Source of the DNA: Atrina japonica
Lineage: Eukaryota > Mollusca > Bivalvia > Pterioida > Pinnidae
Direction of reading: 5' to 3'
DNA length: 64,000 nucleotides
Assembly (NCBI GenBank): GCA_030159075.1
Contig: BROG01000004.1
Location: 2,960,001-3,024,000 of the forward strand
Below the pieces are notes generated by a model. The model did no database searches and was not told where the DNA came from. It saw only the letters and a program-made list of their open reading frames with translations. Of this stretch, positions 34,205 through 45,157 are shown piece by piece; positions within the stretch are counted from its first letter, which is position 1, and each line of letters opens with the position of its first letter. The translations under genes were made by a program, and so were the position numbers.

Positions 34205-34694
34205 TTATATACCTGGATATCTTTGCCTTGGGATATTTTCACCCTTTTACGACAGAAAACACATTCACGTCATCTTAAATTGGCCTGAAATCTCAATAGT
34301 CTCATGGTTGGTATAGTAAAATCCATATAACCTGGCGGGGTGGAGTCTTGTGAACCCTTTCTTGACCTGAACAAGTTTAAATTTTAGGTAATAAAGCATA
34401 CCATCAAAATAACACTGGCTAGAGTAATCATTCCTACTTCTCACCATTCATGAAAGAGTATCTAGTGGGGAATAAAACATTTTCCGGTGCAGCTTGTCAT
34501 AACCGAAAAGTGAGTAGAATCATCCGTATGATAATCGAAAGGTTACTCTGCCCCACCATTCTATGTGAATCGGACAATATGTATGTCTGTGCTTCAGTTA
34601 TATAAATAGCTTCAATATTTCACCTTCACCATGTCATCCAAGGGTGAAAATGGCGAAAATTAAAAGGGAGAGAAAATTTCCATTTATACTGTAG
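34205..34694 (+). mobile_element. M4 MITE split by an M5 MITE
   Basis: The left part has TATACCTGGATATC, TATTTTCACCCTTTTACGAC and TCTTAAATTGGCCTG, as in the 45.5-kb copy. The right part resumes near 34572 with TGTGCTTCAGTTATATAAAT and ends GGCGAAAATTAAAAGGGAGA, GAAAATTTCCATTTATA, as in the 52.1-kb copy. The middle is a different element. Confidence 0.8.
34313..34571 (-). mobile_element. M5 MITE (GGCGGGG ends) inside M4
   Basis: CCATATAACCTGGCGGGGTGG at the left and AGGTTACTCTGCCCCACCATTC at the right. Closely related in reverse orientation to 55134-55394. It shares the interior strings TGGCTAGAGTAATCATTCC and AGCTTGTCATAACCGAAAAG with that copy's complement. Confidence 0.8.
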
Positions 34695-34905
34695 TTTGAT
34701 TGAGCAATATTTTCCAGAGTTATGGGACTTTAAATTTACACGAATTGCATAGTTGTAGTGGGTGAAGTGTTTCTAAAATACAATTTATATTTTCTCTCGA
34801 AAGGTGCTACTTCAAAAACTGACACAGAGTTACTGAAGATGTTGTTTGTCTTCATGTAAACCTTTGGTTTTGGTAATTACTGAATGACTTGAACATATCC
34901 TGAAC

Positions 34906-35201
34906 GAGTTGAATGAGCCAGCCTGGCTCAGTCGGTAGCATGCTCAACTCTGGATCATGAGGTCGTGAGTTCGAGTCCCGCTGGTGGCAGGTTGGTTTCC
35001 TGTCTTTCAGATGAGTCAGTAAAAACTGGAGGTCCCGTGTCACAGTAGGTGTCGGCACGTTAAAGACCCCTCACTGCTCAAGTGTGAAGCATAGACTAAA
35101 ATTTGAAGCCCTTCACCGGCATTTGGTGACGTCTCCATATGAGTGAAATATTCTTGAGTGGGATGTTAAACAAAAATAAACAAACAATCAAAGGAGTTGA
35201 A
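34906..35201 (+). mobile_element. SINE family B, full length with 8-bp target repeat
   Basis: Element at about 34914-35190: A box TGGCTCAGTCGG, B box GAGTTCGAGTCCC, full body, AAACAA tail. GAGTTGAA flanks it at 34906-34913 and 35194-35201. The B box is better preserved than in the 16-kb copy. Confidence 0.9.
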
Positions 35202-35257
35202 CCTACCTTCATCAACTCAAAACATTATACAGACAAAGTAGAAAAACTAGAAGAAAT

Positions 35258-35702
35258 TTTAATTCAGCTGTATTCTGACTGAAAACAATATAGAAAACAA
35301 AAAAGTTGATAATTCAGTCGTATTCTGACTCAAAACAATATATCATATACAATATTGAAAAGTAAGATGTTATTAATTCAGCCATATTCTGACTTAAAAC
35401 AATATACTGTATGTTATATAGAAAAGTAAGAAGTTTATAATTCAGCCGTATTCTGACTCAAAACAATATATCGTATATAATATACATGTAGAAAACTAAA
35501 AAGTTGATAATTCAGCTGTAATCTGGCTCAAAACAATATATACAGAGTAGAAAACTAAAAAGTTGATAATTCAGCTGTATTCTGGCTCAAAACAATATAT
35601 CGTATACAATATAGAAAAGTAAGAAGTTTATAATTTAACCATATTCTGGCTCAAAACTATAGAATATGGAAAACTAAGATGTTTATAATTCAGCCATATT
35701 TT
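35258..35702. repeat. ~50-70-bp tandem repeat, about 8 copies
   Basis: Copies of AATTCAGCCGTATTCTGACT, CAAAACAATATATCGTATAC and AAAAGTAAGAAGTTGAT with variable length between repeats. Confidence 0.9.
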
Positions 35703-35939
35703 GAATGGATTCATACAAGGAATTCACACTCAGACTTAATAGTTCTTTATTATTCTGTGTGTCTGAATTTGAATTTGAATTTTTTACAAAAAGCAGTGCT
35801 TGAGATTTCAAAATGTTTTTGTTTACATTTCTCTTGACCGATCTGTCACTACTGTAGATTGTAGTTTACAATGAACATATGTTTTAGTTTTATCAGGAAG
35901 GAAGGGTGAATGTCTGATGACAACAAAGTGTGTCATTTT

Positions 35940-36112
35940 ACTTGTTTCCTGCTGAAAATCTTGCTTTTGTTGTTTTCTGTCCAGCAAAGATTTCTCATTA
36001 ATATGGACAATTATTATTTTGTTGTTTTCTGTCCAGCTAAGATTTCTCAGTTATATGGAAGTTGATAATTATTATTTTGATGTTTTCTGTCCGGTGAAGA
36101 TTTCTCAATTAT
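35940..36112. repeat. ~50-bp tandem repeat, 3 copies
   Basis: TTTTGTTGTTTTCTGTCCAG then AAGATTTCTCATTATATGG recurs three times. Confidence 0.85.
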
Positions 36113-36707
36113 ATGAATATGGGGACATCACCAGCTGTCTAGGTGAAGTGTTATAAAGTTGTATTGGTGCTTTTGACATACGTTACCGTGACATTTCTAC
36201 CATGGCAAGAAATCTTTAGTGTTTTTTGAGCTCATGACTCGCATCTTTTATGCCAAGCTGTCTGTATTAAAATGTCTGAATTACAAGCCATTCAACCATT
36301 GAGAAAATGAATATGTTGATTCCTCTTTTGTCAATGTTTTTTGAAATTTAATTTTCTCATTTATACAACAAAACAATTGTTCTTGTATATTGTTTTCCTA
36401 AATACTTTATTGTCGATATTTCCTGCTCAGATGTGTGGTTGTATTAAAGGATTGGCCATAAAATGAAAAATGAATGTCACTTTGTAAACTAACAAAGCCC
36501 ATTATTCTAAAAACAGAAACATTTTGTTTTATGACCTCCATTTCTTGTCAAGGTCATTAATCAACATCTTTATAGTATTACAGTTAACAGTTAGTACAAA
36601 TTTTAACAGAGTCATAAAATTTGATACAGAAATATGTTTAACCACAGAGCATCCATTTGTAAGGTGATAAATTGTTACACAGAACAATATAATACCATTC
36701 TTTCAAG
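36113..36707. other. No gene recognised
   Basis: AT-rich spacer; nothing distinctive. Confidence 0.4.
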
Positions 36708-36771
36708 TAAACACAGCATTGTTATCTTCATCCTGTAAAAAGAAGATGTATCCTTTAAAGAGGAGCCATAG
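36708..36771 (+). other. Possible small exon, weak
   Basis: CCATTCTTTCAAG precedes 64 bp ending GAGCCATAG|GTGAGT. The frame starting at the third base is open and encodes NTALLSSSCKKKMYPLKRSH. Entry phase 1 and exit phase 2 would fit a splice onto the candidate at 44368 (entry phase 2). The acceptor is mediocre; this is inference from sequence signals alone. Confidence 0.15.
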
Positions 36772-37035
36772 GTGAGTTATGGCTGTATCTATGAAGATTT
36801 TATTAATATCTGGTATTATACTAAGATGCTGTATGGCTATCTCACCTGCTATGTAAGTGGGTTAAATGAGCTGTGACCAATATCTCGTTTAACACTTTGT
36901 GTGGCTAAATGATCTTTTAAACGGTTATAAATTTGCTGATTCACTGAGTAATGATAGTATATGAGGCTACCCAGCAGGTTGAAACCATATCACCTACATA
37001 CTTTATATAGGCTGTTGTCCATCACTTCAATCTCT

Positions 37036-37038
<3 letters not shown>

Positions 37039-37100
<62 letters not shown>
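37039..37100. repeat. (GT)n microsatellite
   Basis: Pure GT tract followed to 37145 by GCATGCATA/GTGTGC variants. Confidence 0.97.
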
Positions 37101-37299
37101 ATGCATATGTGTGTGCATGCATACATGTGTGCATGCGTACGTGTGTGCACATTTCTATATCCTGCTAAGAATGTCCTCAGCAATAGGTGTAGTGCTACAA
37201 ATATGGACTTGTGATAGGGACTTTTGTTTTACAATGAATGTTCATTTAAATGTGGTACACTAACTGTATATGTGATATGTATGCATACTTTGGTTGATA

Positions 37300-37775
37300 A
37301 CAACTAGCTAGGCTTAATAACAACTGGTTAAGTTTATGACAACTAGTTAGACTGATAATTACTAAGGCTGATAGCAAATGGTTAGGCTGATATCAAATGG
37401 TTAGGCTGATATCAAATGGTTAGGCTGATATCAAATGGTTAGGTTGATAGCAACTGGTTAGACAGATAACAATTTATTATGCTTGTAGCAACCTTTTACG
37501 CTTATAAAAACTGGTTAGGTTGCTGAAAAATAGTTAGGCTGATAGCAACTACTTAGGCAGATGACAACTGGTTAGGCTGATAGCAACTACTTAGGCTGAT
37601 GACAACTGGTTAGGCTGATGACAACTGGTTAGGCTGATGACAACTGGTTAGGTTGCTGAAAAATAGTTAGGCTGATAGCAACTACTTAGGCAGATGACAA
37701 CTGGTTAGGCTGATGACAACTGGTTAGGCTGATGACAACTGGTTAGGCTGATGACAACTGGTTAGGCTAATAATA
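37300..37775. repeat. 19-bp minisatellite, about 24 copies
   Basis: Unit GATGACAACTGGTTAGGCT, with GATAGCAACT and GATATCAAATGG variants; the last units are identical in series. Confidence 0.95.
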
Positions 37776-38593
37776 GCAACTGCATTATATATGTAAATAG
37801 ATTGTTATTATCATATGTTTGAAATAGATTGATAACTACTTTATGTAAAGAGCTTAAGTACTTGCTCTATGGTCAGTTAAGTAATCATATTTTCGGAAAT
37901 ACATTTCAGTATAGAAAATTTGGGCAAATGTCAACACTATTTCAAGCTCAGATAGATGAAACACGACTTTGAATCACCATTGATGTCATGCAGATCTTTC
38001 ATTATTATTATTTGAGATTTTGAAGGAGACACATGCCTTAGAATTTCATTGTATTCATTCTAATGAACAACCTAATTATTTTGAGATACCCCACTAAACA
38101 TATTAATTGTTCTGAGACAGCCCCATGACAAAGGATCCTCAGGTGACTCTTTCAGCAAGCCTACATACTCATCATCCAGCTCATTTGCATTTCATCGCTA
38201 TGACAATAAGCTTATTTACTTCTTTTCTTTGCTTCTTTTGTAAAGATTTGATCACCGACACAAAGAAGAGAGGATGTTGGCAGTATTGAATTTAGATTAT
38301 AACGTTTTAGTTTTATATCTGTACAAGAATTCAAGAGCTCTTCAGTCAATCAAATAGCAATTAAATTGAAGGCATCACAGAAAAGGCAGACAGACATTAT
38401 ATGGAACTCTTCAGTGCTATTGTTAGAGTTGAATTTGAAGTGACCATTATAACTGAGAATTCAGTCAACTGAAAATGATACAGAATTACAGTGACACAGT
38501 ATGTAGAATAGAACATATGATAGGGGATTCATAATTTTTTGTCTTGTCTTTGTCTCGGTCTGTGTTGGAAAATGGGTTTGAGTATTTTCAATA
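37776..38593. other. No gene recognised
   Basis: AT-rich unique-looking sequence up to the split M1 element. Confidence 0.4.
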
Positions 38594-38599
38594 CAGTAA

Positions 38600-39416
38600 C
38601 AGTGTTCAATCTAGGACCACGAACAAGGGGGCCAGACGGGCCCATGCTATTAAAATCAGGGGGCCATTTTCAAAAAGAAGGGGCCATAACTTATAAAGAA
38701 AATCTGACCAATTGTGATGAGTTTAGAGTTTACTGTAATCATCATAACTGTCCATGTACATTGTTCACCAATATACAAAAATTGGTACATCCTGTGGTGA
38801 AGGGATTTACTTTTTAAAATCTTGTGCATACACTATAGTTCACGGTACAAGATTTGTCATCATAAGTCAACCAGTTTTTAAAACGTTTGTCGTGTAACCA
38901 CTATTTTTTTTTAGAACTCTGGGTGGCTGAGAAAAAGTCCGATATTCTCTTCATGTTTTTAAATTTTGACAGAGAGAAAAACGTCGTCTGCACATGGACG
39001 CAGCACATAACGCTTGACAGCATATAGCAGACCTTAAGCGTTTGGCAGACTCTGACACTGAAGCCTCGTTTTAACTAATAATACCAGGCAGTTACTTCCG
39101 GCTATGTGGTTTGCTCAAGACTATCCATAACCCAAATATTCAGTCGTTATATTCCGTTCACTTCGATCACTTGCATTAACCTAGCGTAGTATGGAGATAA
39201 TCGGAAACGGAGCGGGCTGGAATTATTCGCGTTAGACTATCCACAATGTTACATTTCAAGGTATTATTTCAGCTTATACGCGGATATTTAATTGAAATAA
39301 AGTTATCACTGGGAAGATTAGCATTGCGCCCGAGTGGACCATCATTGAATATTAATTGCGCCATGTCTGATTTCAGCGGGCCATTGACGCAATGGCGCGG
39401 CCTAGATTGAACACTG
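38600..39416. mobile_element. 817-bp hAT-like non-autonomous element
   Basis: Ends CAGTGTTCAATCTAGG and CCTAGATTGAACACTG are a perfect 16-bp terminal inverted repeat. CAGTAA occurs at 38594-38599 and 39417-39422, a 6-bp target duplication that lies in the first bases of an M1 element. CAGTG termini fit the hAT pattern, although 8 bp is the usual hAT duplication. The interior is richer in CG than its surroundings and has no transposase frame. A 110-bp block (39127-39236) recurs at 58215-58325. Confidence 0.85.
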
Positions 39417-39584
39417 CAGTAAAACCTGCTTTAGCGACCACATGTGTGTAAAGACCACCTGGCCACAAAAAATGTTTTTTGCTATATTTTTTGTGTACAA
39501 ATCAACCTCTGTATAAAGAGCACCTCTCTATAAAGACCCGTTTTCTTGTGTCCCTAAGGAGGTAGTTATATACTAGTTTCACTG
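39417..39584 (+). mobile_element. M1 MITE carrying the hAT-like insertion at its left end
   Basis: CAGTAAAACCTGCTTTAGCG to ACTAGTTTCACTG|TA. Its expected left TA lies at 38592-38593, before the other CAGTAA, so the 817-bp element entered after M1 was in place. Confidence 0.85.
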
Positions 39585-40140
39585 TAGTGTTTTAACACAC
39601 AATGCTCTATCTGCTCAGCCACAGAGGTCCCTTTGGAAAATGGGTTTGAGGGTTAGGCTGGATAGGCTGAACACTTCGTTTTTCAGGCTTGGATCCAGGC
39701 CCACTGTGTATTCATGTGCTGACTGTCAGAGTAACATCCTTCCAAACTTTTTATACAGCCAGACCGCCTAATGGTGACTGTCGAATGTAGTTATTTTGAC
39801 AAATTCACCTTCAGACAAAATGTTGCTGAGAACAAAAATTTTAAAACCTTTTCACCACTACAGACCATAATAGACTGATCTAAGATAATAGCAAAATGCA
39901 TATCATTTAGATACTTAGAGAAGAAAGGGTTAATGGAATGATGAATGAAATTAATTCAGATGAACTTTATTCCATTTTATAGTTACCTATTATAACAACT
40001 GCTGGTATCTTTATTTTAGACACTCTCAATTTATATGTATTTTGTATTATTATGCCTTCTGTTAAAATCTGGTAATCTGATTGGTTGAGAGGGATGTGAA
40101 AATTTTCAATGATACCTGCTCATTTAACAAAGATAAAGAA
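39585..40140. other. No gene; SINE-head scrap and M3 copy
   Basis: 39596-39632 (AATGCTCTATCTGCTCAGCC) is a minus-strand tRNA-like head without a body. 39838-39935 is the second M3 copy. The rest is AT-rich. Confidence 0.45.
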
Positions 40141-40278
40141 GCCAGGGTGACATTAAAAAAAAAAATGTCACATGCGCCAACGTTATGTGCGTACGATTCG
40201 TCCCAGTGAGCCAGGGTGACATTCCAAAAAATGTCGTGTGCGCTAACGTTATGTGTGTATGGTTCATCCCGGTGAGAG
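40141..40278. repeat. 69-bp direct repeat, 2 copies, CG-rich
   Basis: GCCAGGGTGACATT at 40141 and 40210, each followed by AATGTC...TGCGC.AACGTTATGTG and TTC.TCCC.GTGAG. The poly-A centre lets GTGACATT pair with AATGTCAC. Confidence 0.85.
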
Positions 40279-40775
40279 CTTTTCTTCGTAGCAAAAATGT
40301 TTGCCTATTTTTTTGTACTTTTTAGCTTGCTGGTTAATAGTTGAGATGTAAAATATCTATGGTAACATGTTAAAGCAAACAAATATGACACTTGATATAA
40401 TAAAATAAATATTACATTCATGAGAGGGTGATATTGCATATTTTCACCCCTTGGAAAGCATTGTTGACCTCAGCTTCACTCCAACGAACATGGTCATTAT
40501 AAAGAGTGTTCACTGTACAGTCATTTTTTCACCTCTGTTACTTGGAATCTTTCATTATCTGACCAGTACAAGGGGAAATGTTTATAACTTTCTGACTTCC
40601 TCTAGATTTTTGTCTGATAAAAAGTTTCAAGTTCACAATTAAGTACAGGAAGTTCATTTGTTTCAGTGTACTTGTCATATCTTATATGATAGCATCATCA
40701 CCCTACTCCCAACAAGACAACCCAAATATACCGATATATATACTTCAAGAATATACAGCACAAAAGAAGACTAGT
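40279..40775. other. No gene recognised
   Basis: AT-rich. A 63-codon frame at 40451-40642 is of chance length. Confidence 0.4.
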
Positions 40776-41108
40776 TTCTAGAAGACAGTATTCTACCATA
40801 CTTGTTAATCGACAGTAGAAGACAGTATTCTACCATGCTTGTTAATCGACAGTAGAAGACAGTATTCTACCATGCTTGTTAATCGACAGTAGAAGACATT
40901 ATTCTACCATGCTTGATAATCGACAGTAGAAGACATTATTCTACCATGCTTGTTAATCGACAGTAGAAGACATTATTCTACCATGCTTGATAATCGACAG
41001 TAGAAGACAGTATTCTACCATGCTTGTTAATCGACAGTAGAAGACATTATTCTACCATGCTTGATAACTGGCAGTAGAAGACAGTATTCTACCATGCTTG
41101 ATAATTGG
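40776..41108. repeat. 37-bp minisatellite, about 9 copies
   Basis: Unit CTTGTTAATCGACAGTAGAA plus GACAGTATTCTACCATG. Each unit can pair GTAGAA with TTCTAC across a 7-base loop. Copies are very similar, with alternation of GACAGTA/GACATTA and GTTAATC/GATAATC. Confidence 0.95.
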
Positions 41109-41725
41109 TGGGGACAATAAGAATTTTGTATAAAAGTGAATTTAGACTATATAAAATTACCTTGAAAGTGAAATATAATTTTCTATTCAGTGCAAAGTGG
41201 TCACTGACTGTACCAAGTGACCTATTAGTGACAGCACACAATTAAACTTTTATATATAGTATACCCTAAGTCTTGAGGAATTTCCTGTTAAGAATTATAC
41301 AGTCATATACATGCTAAGAATTTGTAACATTTATTTTTAACTCATGTACTGACATGGACTTGACTTGCTTAAATGTTACTGATAGTGCTGAGGCACGAGG
41401 CCAAGATGTTTGGGGTAGATTTTATGTAGGGAATTCAATCTGACTTTACTATTAATTTTCTTAAATATTCTGTTTAACCCCAGATGAACCAAAGGACACT
41501 GGAGAATGGAGAGAAGTCTTTTCTGTTTCTTTCACAAGTGTCTGTGGCATACAGCAGGGAATGCTCATATTCTGTCTGACTGATCATAAATCAGCTGATT
41601 AGGCTAATGATAGTGAAATCGAAATACGAAATACACATCCACATAAGGTGATTAGTCTAATGATGGTGAACTTGCAATCCACATCAGGTGATGAGGCTAA
41701 TGATAGTGAATAGCCAATGGTGATG
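41109..41725. other. Unique sequence with a short repeat at its end
   Basis: AT-rich. 41590-41720 holds three loose copies of TTAGGCTAATGATAGTGAA. No gene seen. Confidence 0.4.
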
Positions 41726-42336
41726 GCATCCTTGTCATATATCTAACCACCAGCACATTCTTGTCATATATCTAACCACCAGGTGGTTTTAGCACAATCT
41801 TGTCATATGTCTAACCACCAGGTGGTTACAGCACAATCTTGTCATATGGCAAACCACCAGGTTGTTTTAAGATGTTCTTGTCAGATGTCTAACCACCAGG
41901 TGGTTTTAGCACATTCCTGTCATATGTCTAACCACCAGGTGGTTTTAGCACATTCTTGTCATATGTCTAACCACCAGGTGGTTTTAGCACATTCTTGTCA
42001 TATGTCTAACCACCAGGTGGTTTTAGCACATTCTTATCATATGTCTAACCACCAGGTGGTTTTAGCACATTCTTGTCATATGTTTAACCACCAGGTGGTT
42101 TTAAGACATTCTTGTCATATGTCTAACCACCAGGTGGTTTTAGCACATTCTTGTCATATGTCAATCACCAGGTGGTTTTAAGACATTCTTGTCATATATC
42201 TAACCACCAGGTGGTTTTAGCACATTCTTGTCATATGTCTAACCACCCATTGGTTTTTAGACTTTCTTGTCATATGACTAACCACCGGGTGGTTTTAAGA
42301 CTTTCTTGTCATGTGTCTAACCACCAGGTGGTTTTG
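41726..42336. repeat. 39-bp minisatellite with a hairpin in every unit, ~15 copies
   Basis: Unit AACCACCAGGTGGTTTTAGC plus ACATTCTTGTCATATGTCT. AACCACC and GGTGGTT form a 7-bp stem around a single A. The 39-bp period gives a 13-residue repeat on the plus strand (HSCHMSNHQVVLA); this is array translation, not a supported protein. Confidence 0.95.
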
Positions 42337-42350
42337 TCATATTTGGTATA

Positions 42351-42507
42351 CAGTAAAACTTGTATATAATGACCTCCTTAGGGACACAAGAAAAACTGGT
42401 CTTTATAGGGAGGTGGTCTTTATATAGAGGTTGATTTGTACACAAACAGTACTGTTGGGGATTAGGTGGTCTTTATACACAGGTGGTCGCTAAAGCAGGT
42501 TTTACTG
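42351..42507 (-). mobile_element. M1 MITE, 157 bp, reverse orientation
   Basis: TA|CAGTAAAACTTGTATATAAT to GCTAAAGCAGGTTTTACTG|TA. Internal GGGACACAAGAAAAACTGGT is the reverse of the main M1 interior. It begins 15 bp after the 39-bp array. Confidence 0.9.
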
Positions 42508-42571
42508 TATATTTTACCTATAGCTGTATAGACATAGTCAGTGGCATATACACTCACAAGCCTCATCCTCT

Positions 42572-42830
42572 AATATGAGAGGCAACATTTTTAGTCGATT
42601 GGTAAGAGTATCACACTAGACCATGATCAGAGATACTCTTCTCTTGTCAATGTGGTTTTGAGCTCCGATGGAACTGGATATGATTAGGAGAGTTTTTCAG
42701 TTATCTTGCGGAAGGCTGTGGTCTCTTCATAGGTACACTTTAACTGGGCTCTTTCCTGTATCACTTGAACTGGCAGCCACCATTTAACTGAAAAATTATT
42801 GAGTGCGGCATAACATACCATTTAAGCAAA
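42572..42830 (+). mobile_element. SINE family A, diverged head
   Basis: GATTGGTAAGAGTATCACAC and TTTTGAGCTCCGATGGAACT replace the usual boxes. The body is clear: GCGGAAGGCTGTGGTCTCTT, GGCAGCCACCATTTAACTGA, AAAATTATTGAGTGCGG. Confidence 0.8.
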
Positions 42831-43281
42831 TTGGAATGAGAGCGACTGGCATCTATATGTCCTCTTAAGGGATTACATTTTTTCAACAAATTTTTTTTTG
42901 CGGAGTTTGGGAGTTTATGTTGGGTACTTCTTCTGTTTTCATATCTAATGTGCTTTTATGACAACCATCAGTAAAATGTGTGTTCATACTGACATACACA
43001 TGGAACTAAACAATTTTAATCTTGGTGGAAAACATCTGATGTGAAATTATGTAATTGCTGTGTTGAAAACCCATTAACATATAACAGTAAACCATATGTT
43101 GTTTCTGCTTCTGTCACTTTTATAGTAATTATATTGAAACTTGTTTTCAAACTCAATTAACAAGGCTGATTAAAGTAATTGTCATTGTTTAAATGTGATT
43201 GTGTGTTATAAAGCGTCCTCTTTTTCCATTCTCTAATTATTTTTTTTTATCATGGATTTCACACAAAGTTATAATAAATGC
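42831..43281. other. No gene recognised
   Basis: AT-rich spacer; nothing distinctive. Confidence 0.4.
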
Positions 43282-43735
43282 TATAAGACAGGGATAGAAG
43301 TTAACATTTCTGTCTCACTGGTCAGTTAAACTAGTCAGAAACAGATTTGACTGACCCCGTGACAAATTCACTGGACCCAGAGTGATATGACAAATGACCA
43401 ATTCTGCAAGTATTTACTGTATCAGTTCCAGAGTTACCCAATTGGTATTTTTAGTAAGTTATCTATTTTTGTGTTTTTATATTCTCGTGAGTTATAGCAC
43501 CTCTGATTATCTTTGATTGAATTGAGAAAAAATATCTGGGGCTGATCGGGTACTTCTTGTGTTTAATGTAAATACAGAACTCTCACTAGTCATTGCTCAT
43601 GTTTATACTGCAATGTTGATACAGAAATTCTACTAGTCAATCGACTAGCTGCAGCACAACCTTGATTAGTTCCACCACAAAAGTTACTAGTCACTGACTA
43701 GGGGACTAGTGCTAATTTAATATCCTATAAAATGG
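43282..43735. mobile_element. Possible DNA element with ACTAGTC motifs
   Basis: Left GGGATAGAAGTTAACA and right TGCTAATTTAATATCCT are loosely inverted (about 12 of 16). The interior has repeated ACTAGTC/GACTAGT strings. Boundaries are uncertain. Confidence 0.35.
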
Positions 43736-43744
43736 TGGGCAATG

Positions 43745-44090
43745 TCAGGGTTATGAGGTTAAGCAAGTCAAACTCTATACCTACCTGCCACATCTATCTG
43801 ACTTTGCCATCTCTCCTTATCATTTGCTATCTTTTATATACTGTATTTATTTATCCTTTATTATTCTCTTAATTTCTTGTGCTGTTAGTGGTGGACAGGG
43901 AGGGGTAGGTGGGTGGGTCAGGGTTATGAGGTTAAGCGAGTCAACTCCATACCTACCAAACACATCTATCTGACTTTGCCATCTCTCCTTGTCATTTGCT
44001 ATCTTTTATATATATATATTTATCATTTATTGTTCACCCTAATTTCTTTAGTTCATACAAGCAAATATAATCCCCAGAATTCTCTTCCTT
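43745..44090. repeat. 173-bp tandem duplication
   Basis: TCAGGGTTATGAGGTTAAGC at 43745 and 43918; CATCTATCTGACTTTGCCAT and CTCATTTGCTATCTTTTAT-like strings recur in register. Confidence 0.9.
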
Positions 44091-44367
44091 TAACATTGAT
44101 TATAAGCTATTTATCCGAACTAATGAATAAGATCAAACGGCAAATTTGACATTTTGATGTTTTTTGTCTTCTGTGATATTCCATGTTCCAAAGCTGACGA
44201 TACAATTATCATCGACCATGTGATATCGTCAAGGAAATGAAGTAATTTCATGGTTTTTTGATTTGATATTTAAGATGTATCTCTGATGTATTACTCACAT
44301 GAGCTTTAAGTGTTAGCAATCAGATAAACAGAACTTAAGGTGGAATGCTGTGTTCTGCTTCATTTAG
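44091..44367. other. No repeat recognised
   Basis: AT-rich, directly upstream of the candidate 31-bp exon. Confidence 0.4.
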
Positions 44368-44398
44368 TCTAATTGAAAGCAGCATGGAAGTAGACCAG
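44368..44398 (+). other. Possible 31-bp exon, unknown protein
   Basis: TGTTCTGCTTCATTTAG, a good acceptor, precedes 31 bp that end GACCAG|GTAAGC, a good donor. With one leading base the frame reads LIESSMEVDQ and leaves in phase 0; the other frames stop. Alternatively ATG at 44384 in a strong context (AGCATGG) could start a first exon (MEVDQ). The phase would fit the candidate at 49875. No family is recognised. Confidence 0.25.
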
Positions 44399-44803
44399 GT
44401 AAGCCAATGTCAGAGAATTTGACTTTATTACAATCGTGTTAGTTCTTTCCTATACATGTATAAAAACATACTAACTATCAAACTTCGGAATGCAGATGAG
44501 ATTTAAGTGAGTCAAATTATTTTCATCATGCATTTGAGGAGAAAATTCTTAATACATGTCTGTTGAAACAGGTAAACATGTGGGAAAAGAGCAATTTAAT
44601 TAACCAGACATGTCAGTGTTTATGTTGTATATAGGCTGATTTGTATCCCTGGGAGGAATCTAGTTTTTTTTTTTTAAGTATGTGTAGATATTATCAATGA
44701 AGATGAATAAAAGATTCTGAAGTGTGAAACCAAAAGAAGTGTTATTATTATTGGTAGATTGGTGATGAATATTATAAAGACAATATTGGCAAACCAAGTC
44801 TTT

Positions 44804-44804
<1 letters not shown>

Positions 44805-44834
<30 letters not shown>

Positions 44835-44836
44835 CA
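44805..44836. repeat. (GT)n microsatellite
   Basis: GT tract followed by imperfect TGTGTCTGT sequence to about 44900. Confidence 0.95.
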
Positions 44837-45157
44837 TGCAAGTGTGTGATTTGTGTGTCTGTGAATATGTGTCTGTCAGTCTGTCTGTCTATCTGTCTCT
44901 GCTTGCATGCGTAAATGTATGTTCACGTGTGTGTCTGAGAAGGGCATTGACGTCTCATTGTCCAAAAAGGCTCTTAGATATTGTTATGTTGTTGTGTAGT
45001 GTCATGTTGGTATTGATATATCATTGACCAAAAAGCCTTATATTGTCCTGTTACTGCTGTGATGATGAACACAGTGATACTGCCCCAAGAGGTCTGGATA
45101 TATTTTGTCTCCAAGCATATTTGTATAACCTGTACATGGACACCGTTTCCTATTTGT

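Noticed and set aside
40776..42336. CRISPR-like regularly spaced repeats
   Set aside because: Whole units are repeated with no unique spacers, there are no cas genes, and the window is eukaryotic in character. These are minisatellites.
41783..42369. Cys/His-containing 13-residue repeat protein on the plus strand
   Set aside because: It is a direct translation of the 39-bp minisatellite. The Cys/His spacing is imposed by the repeat and does not match a zinc-finger pattern.
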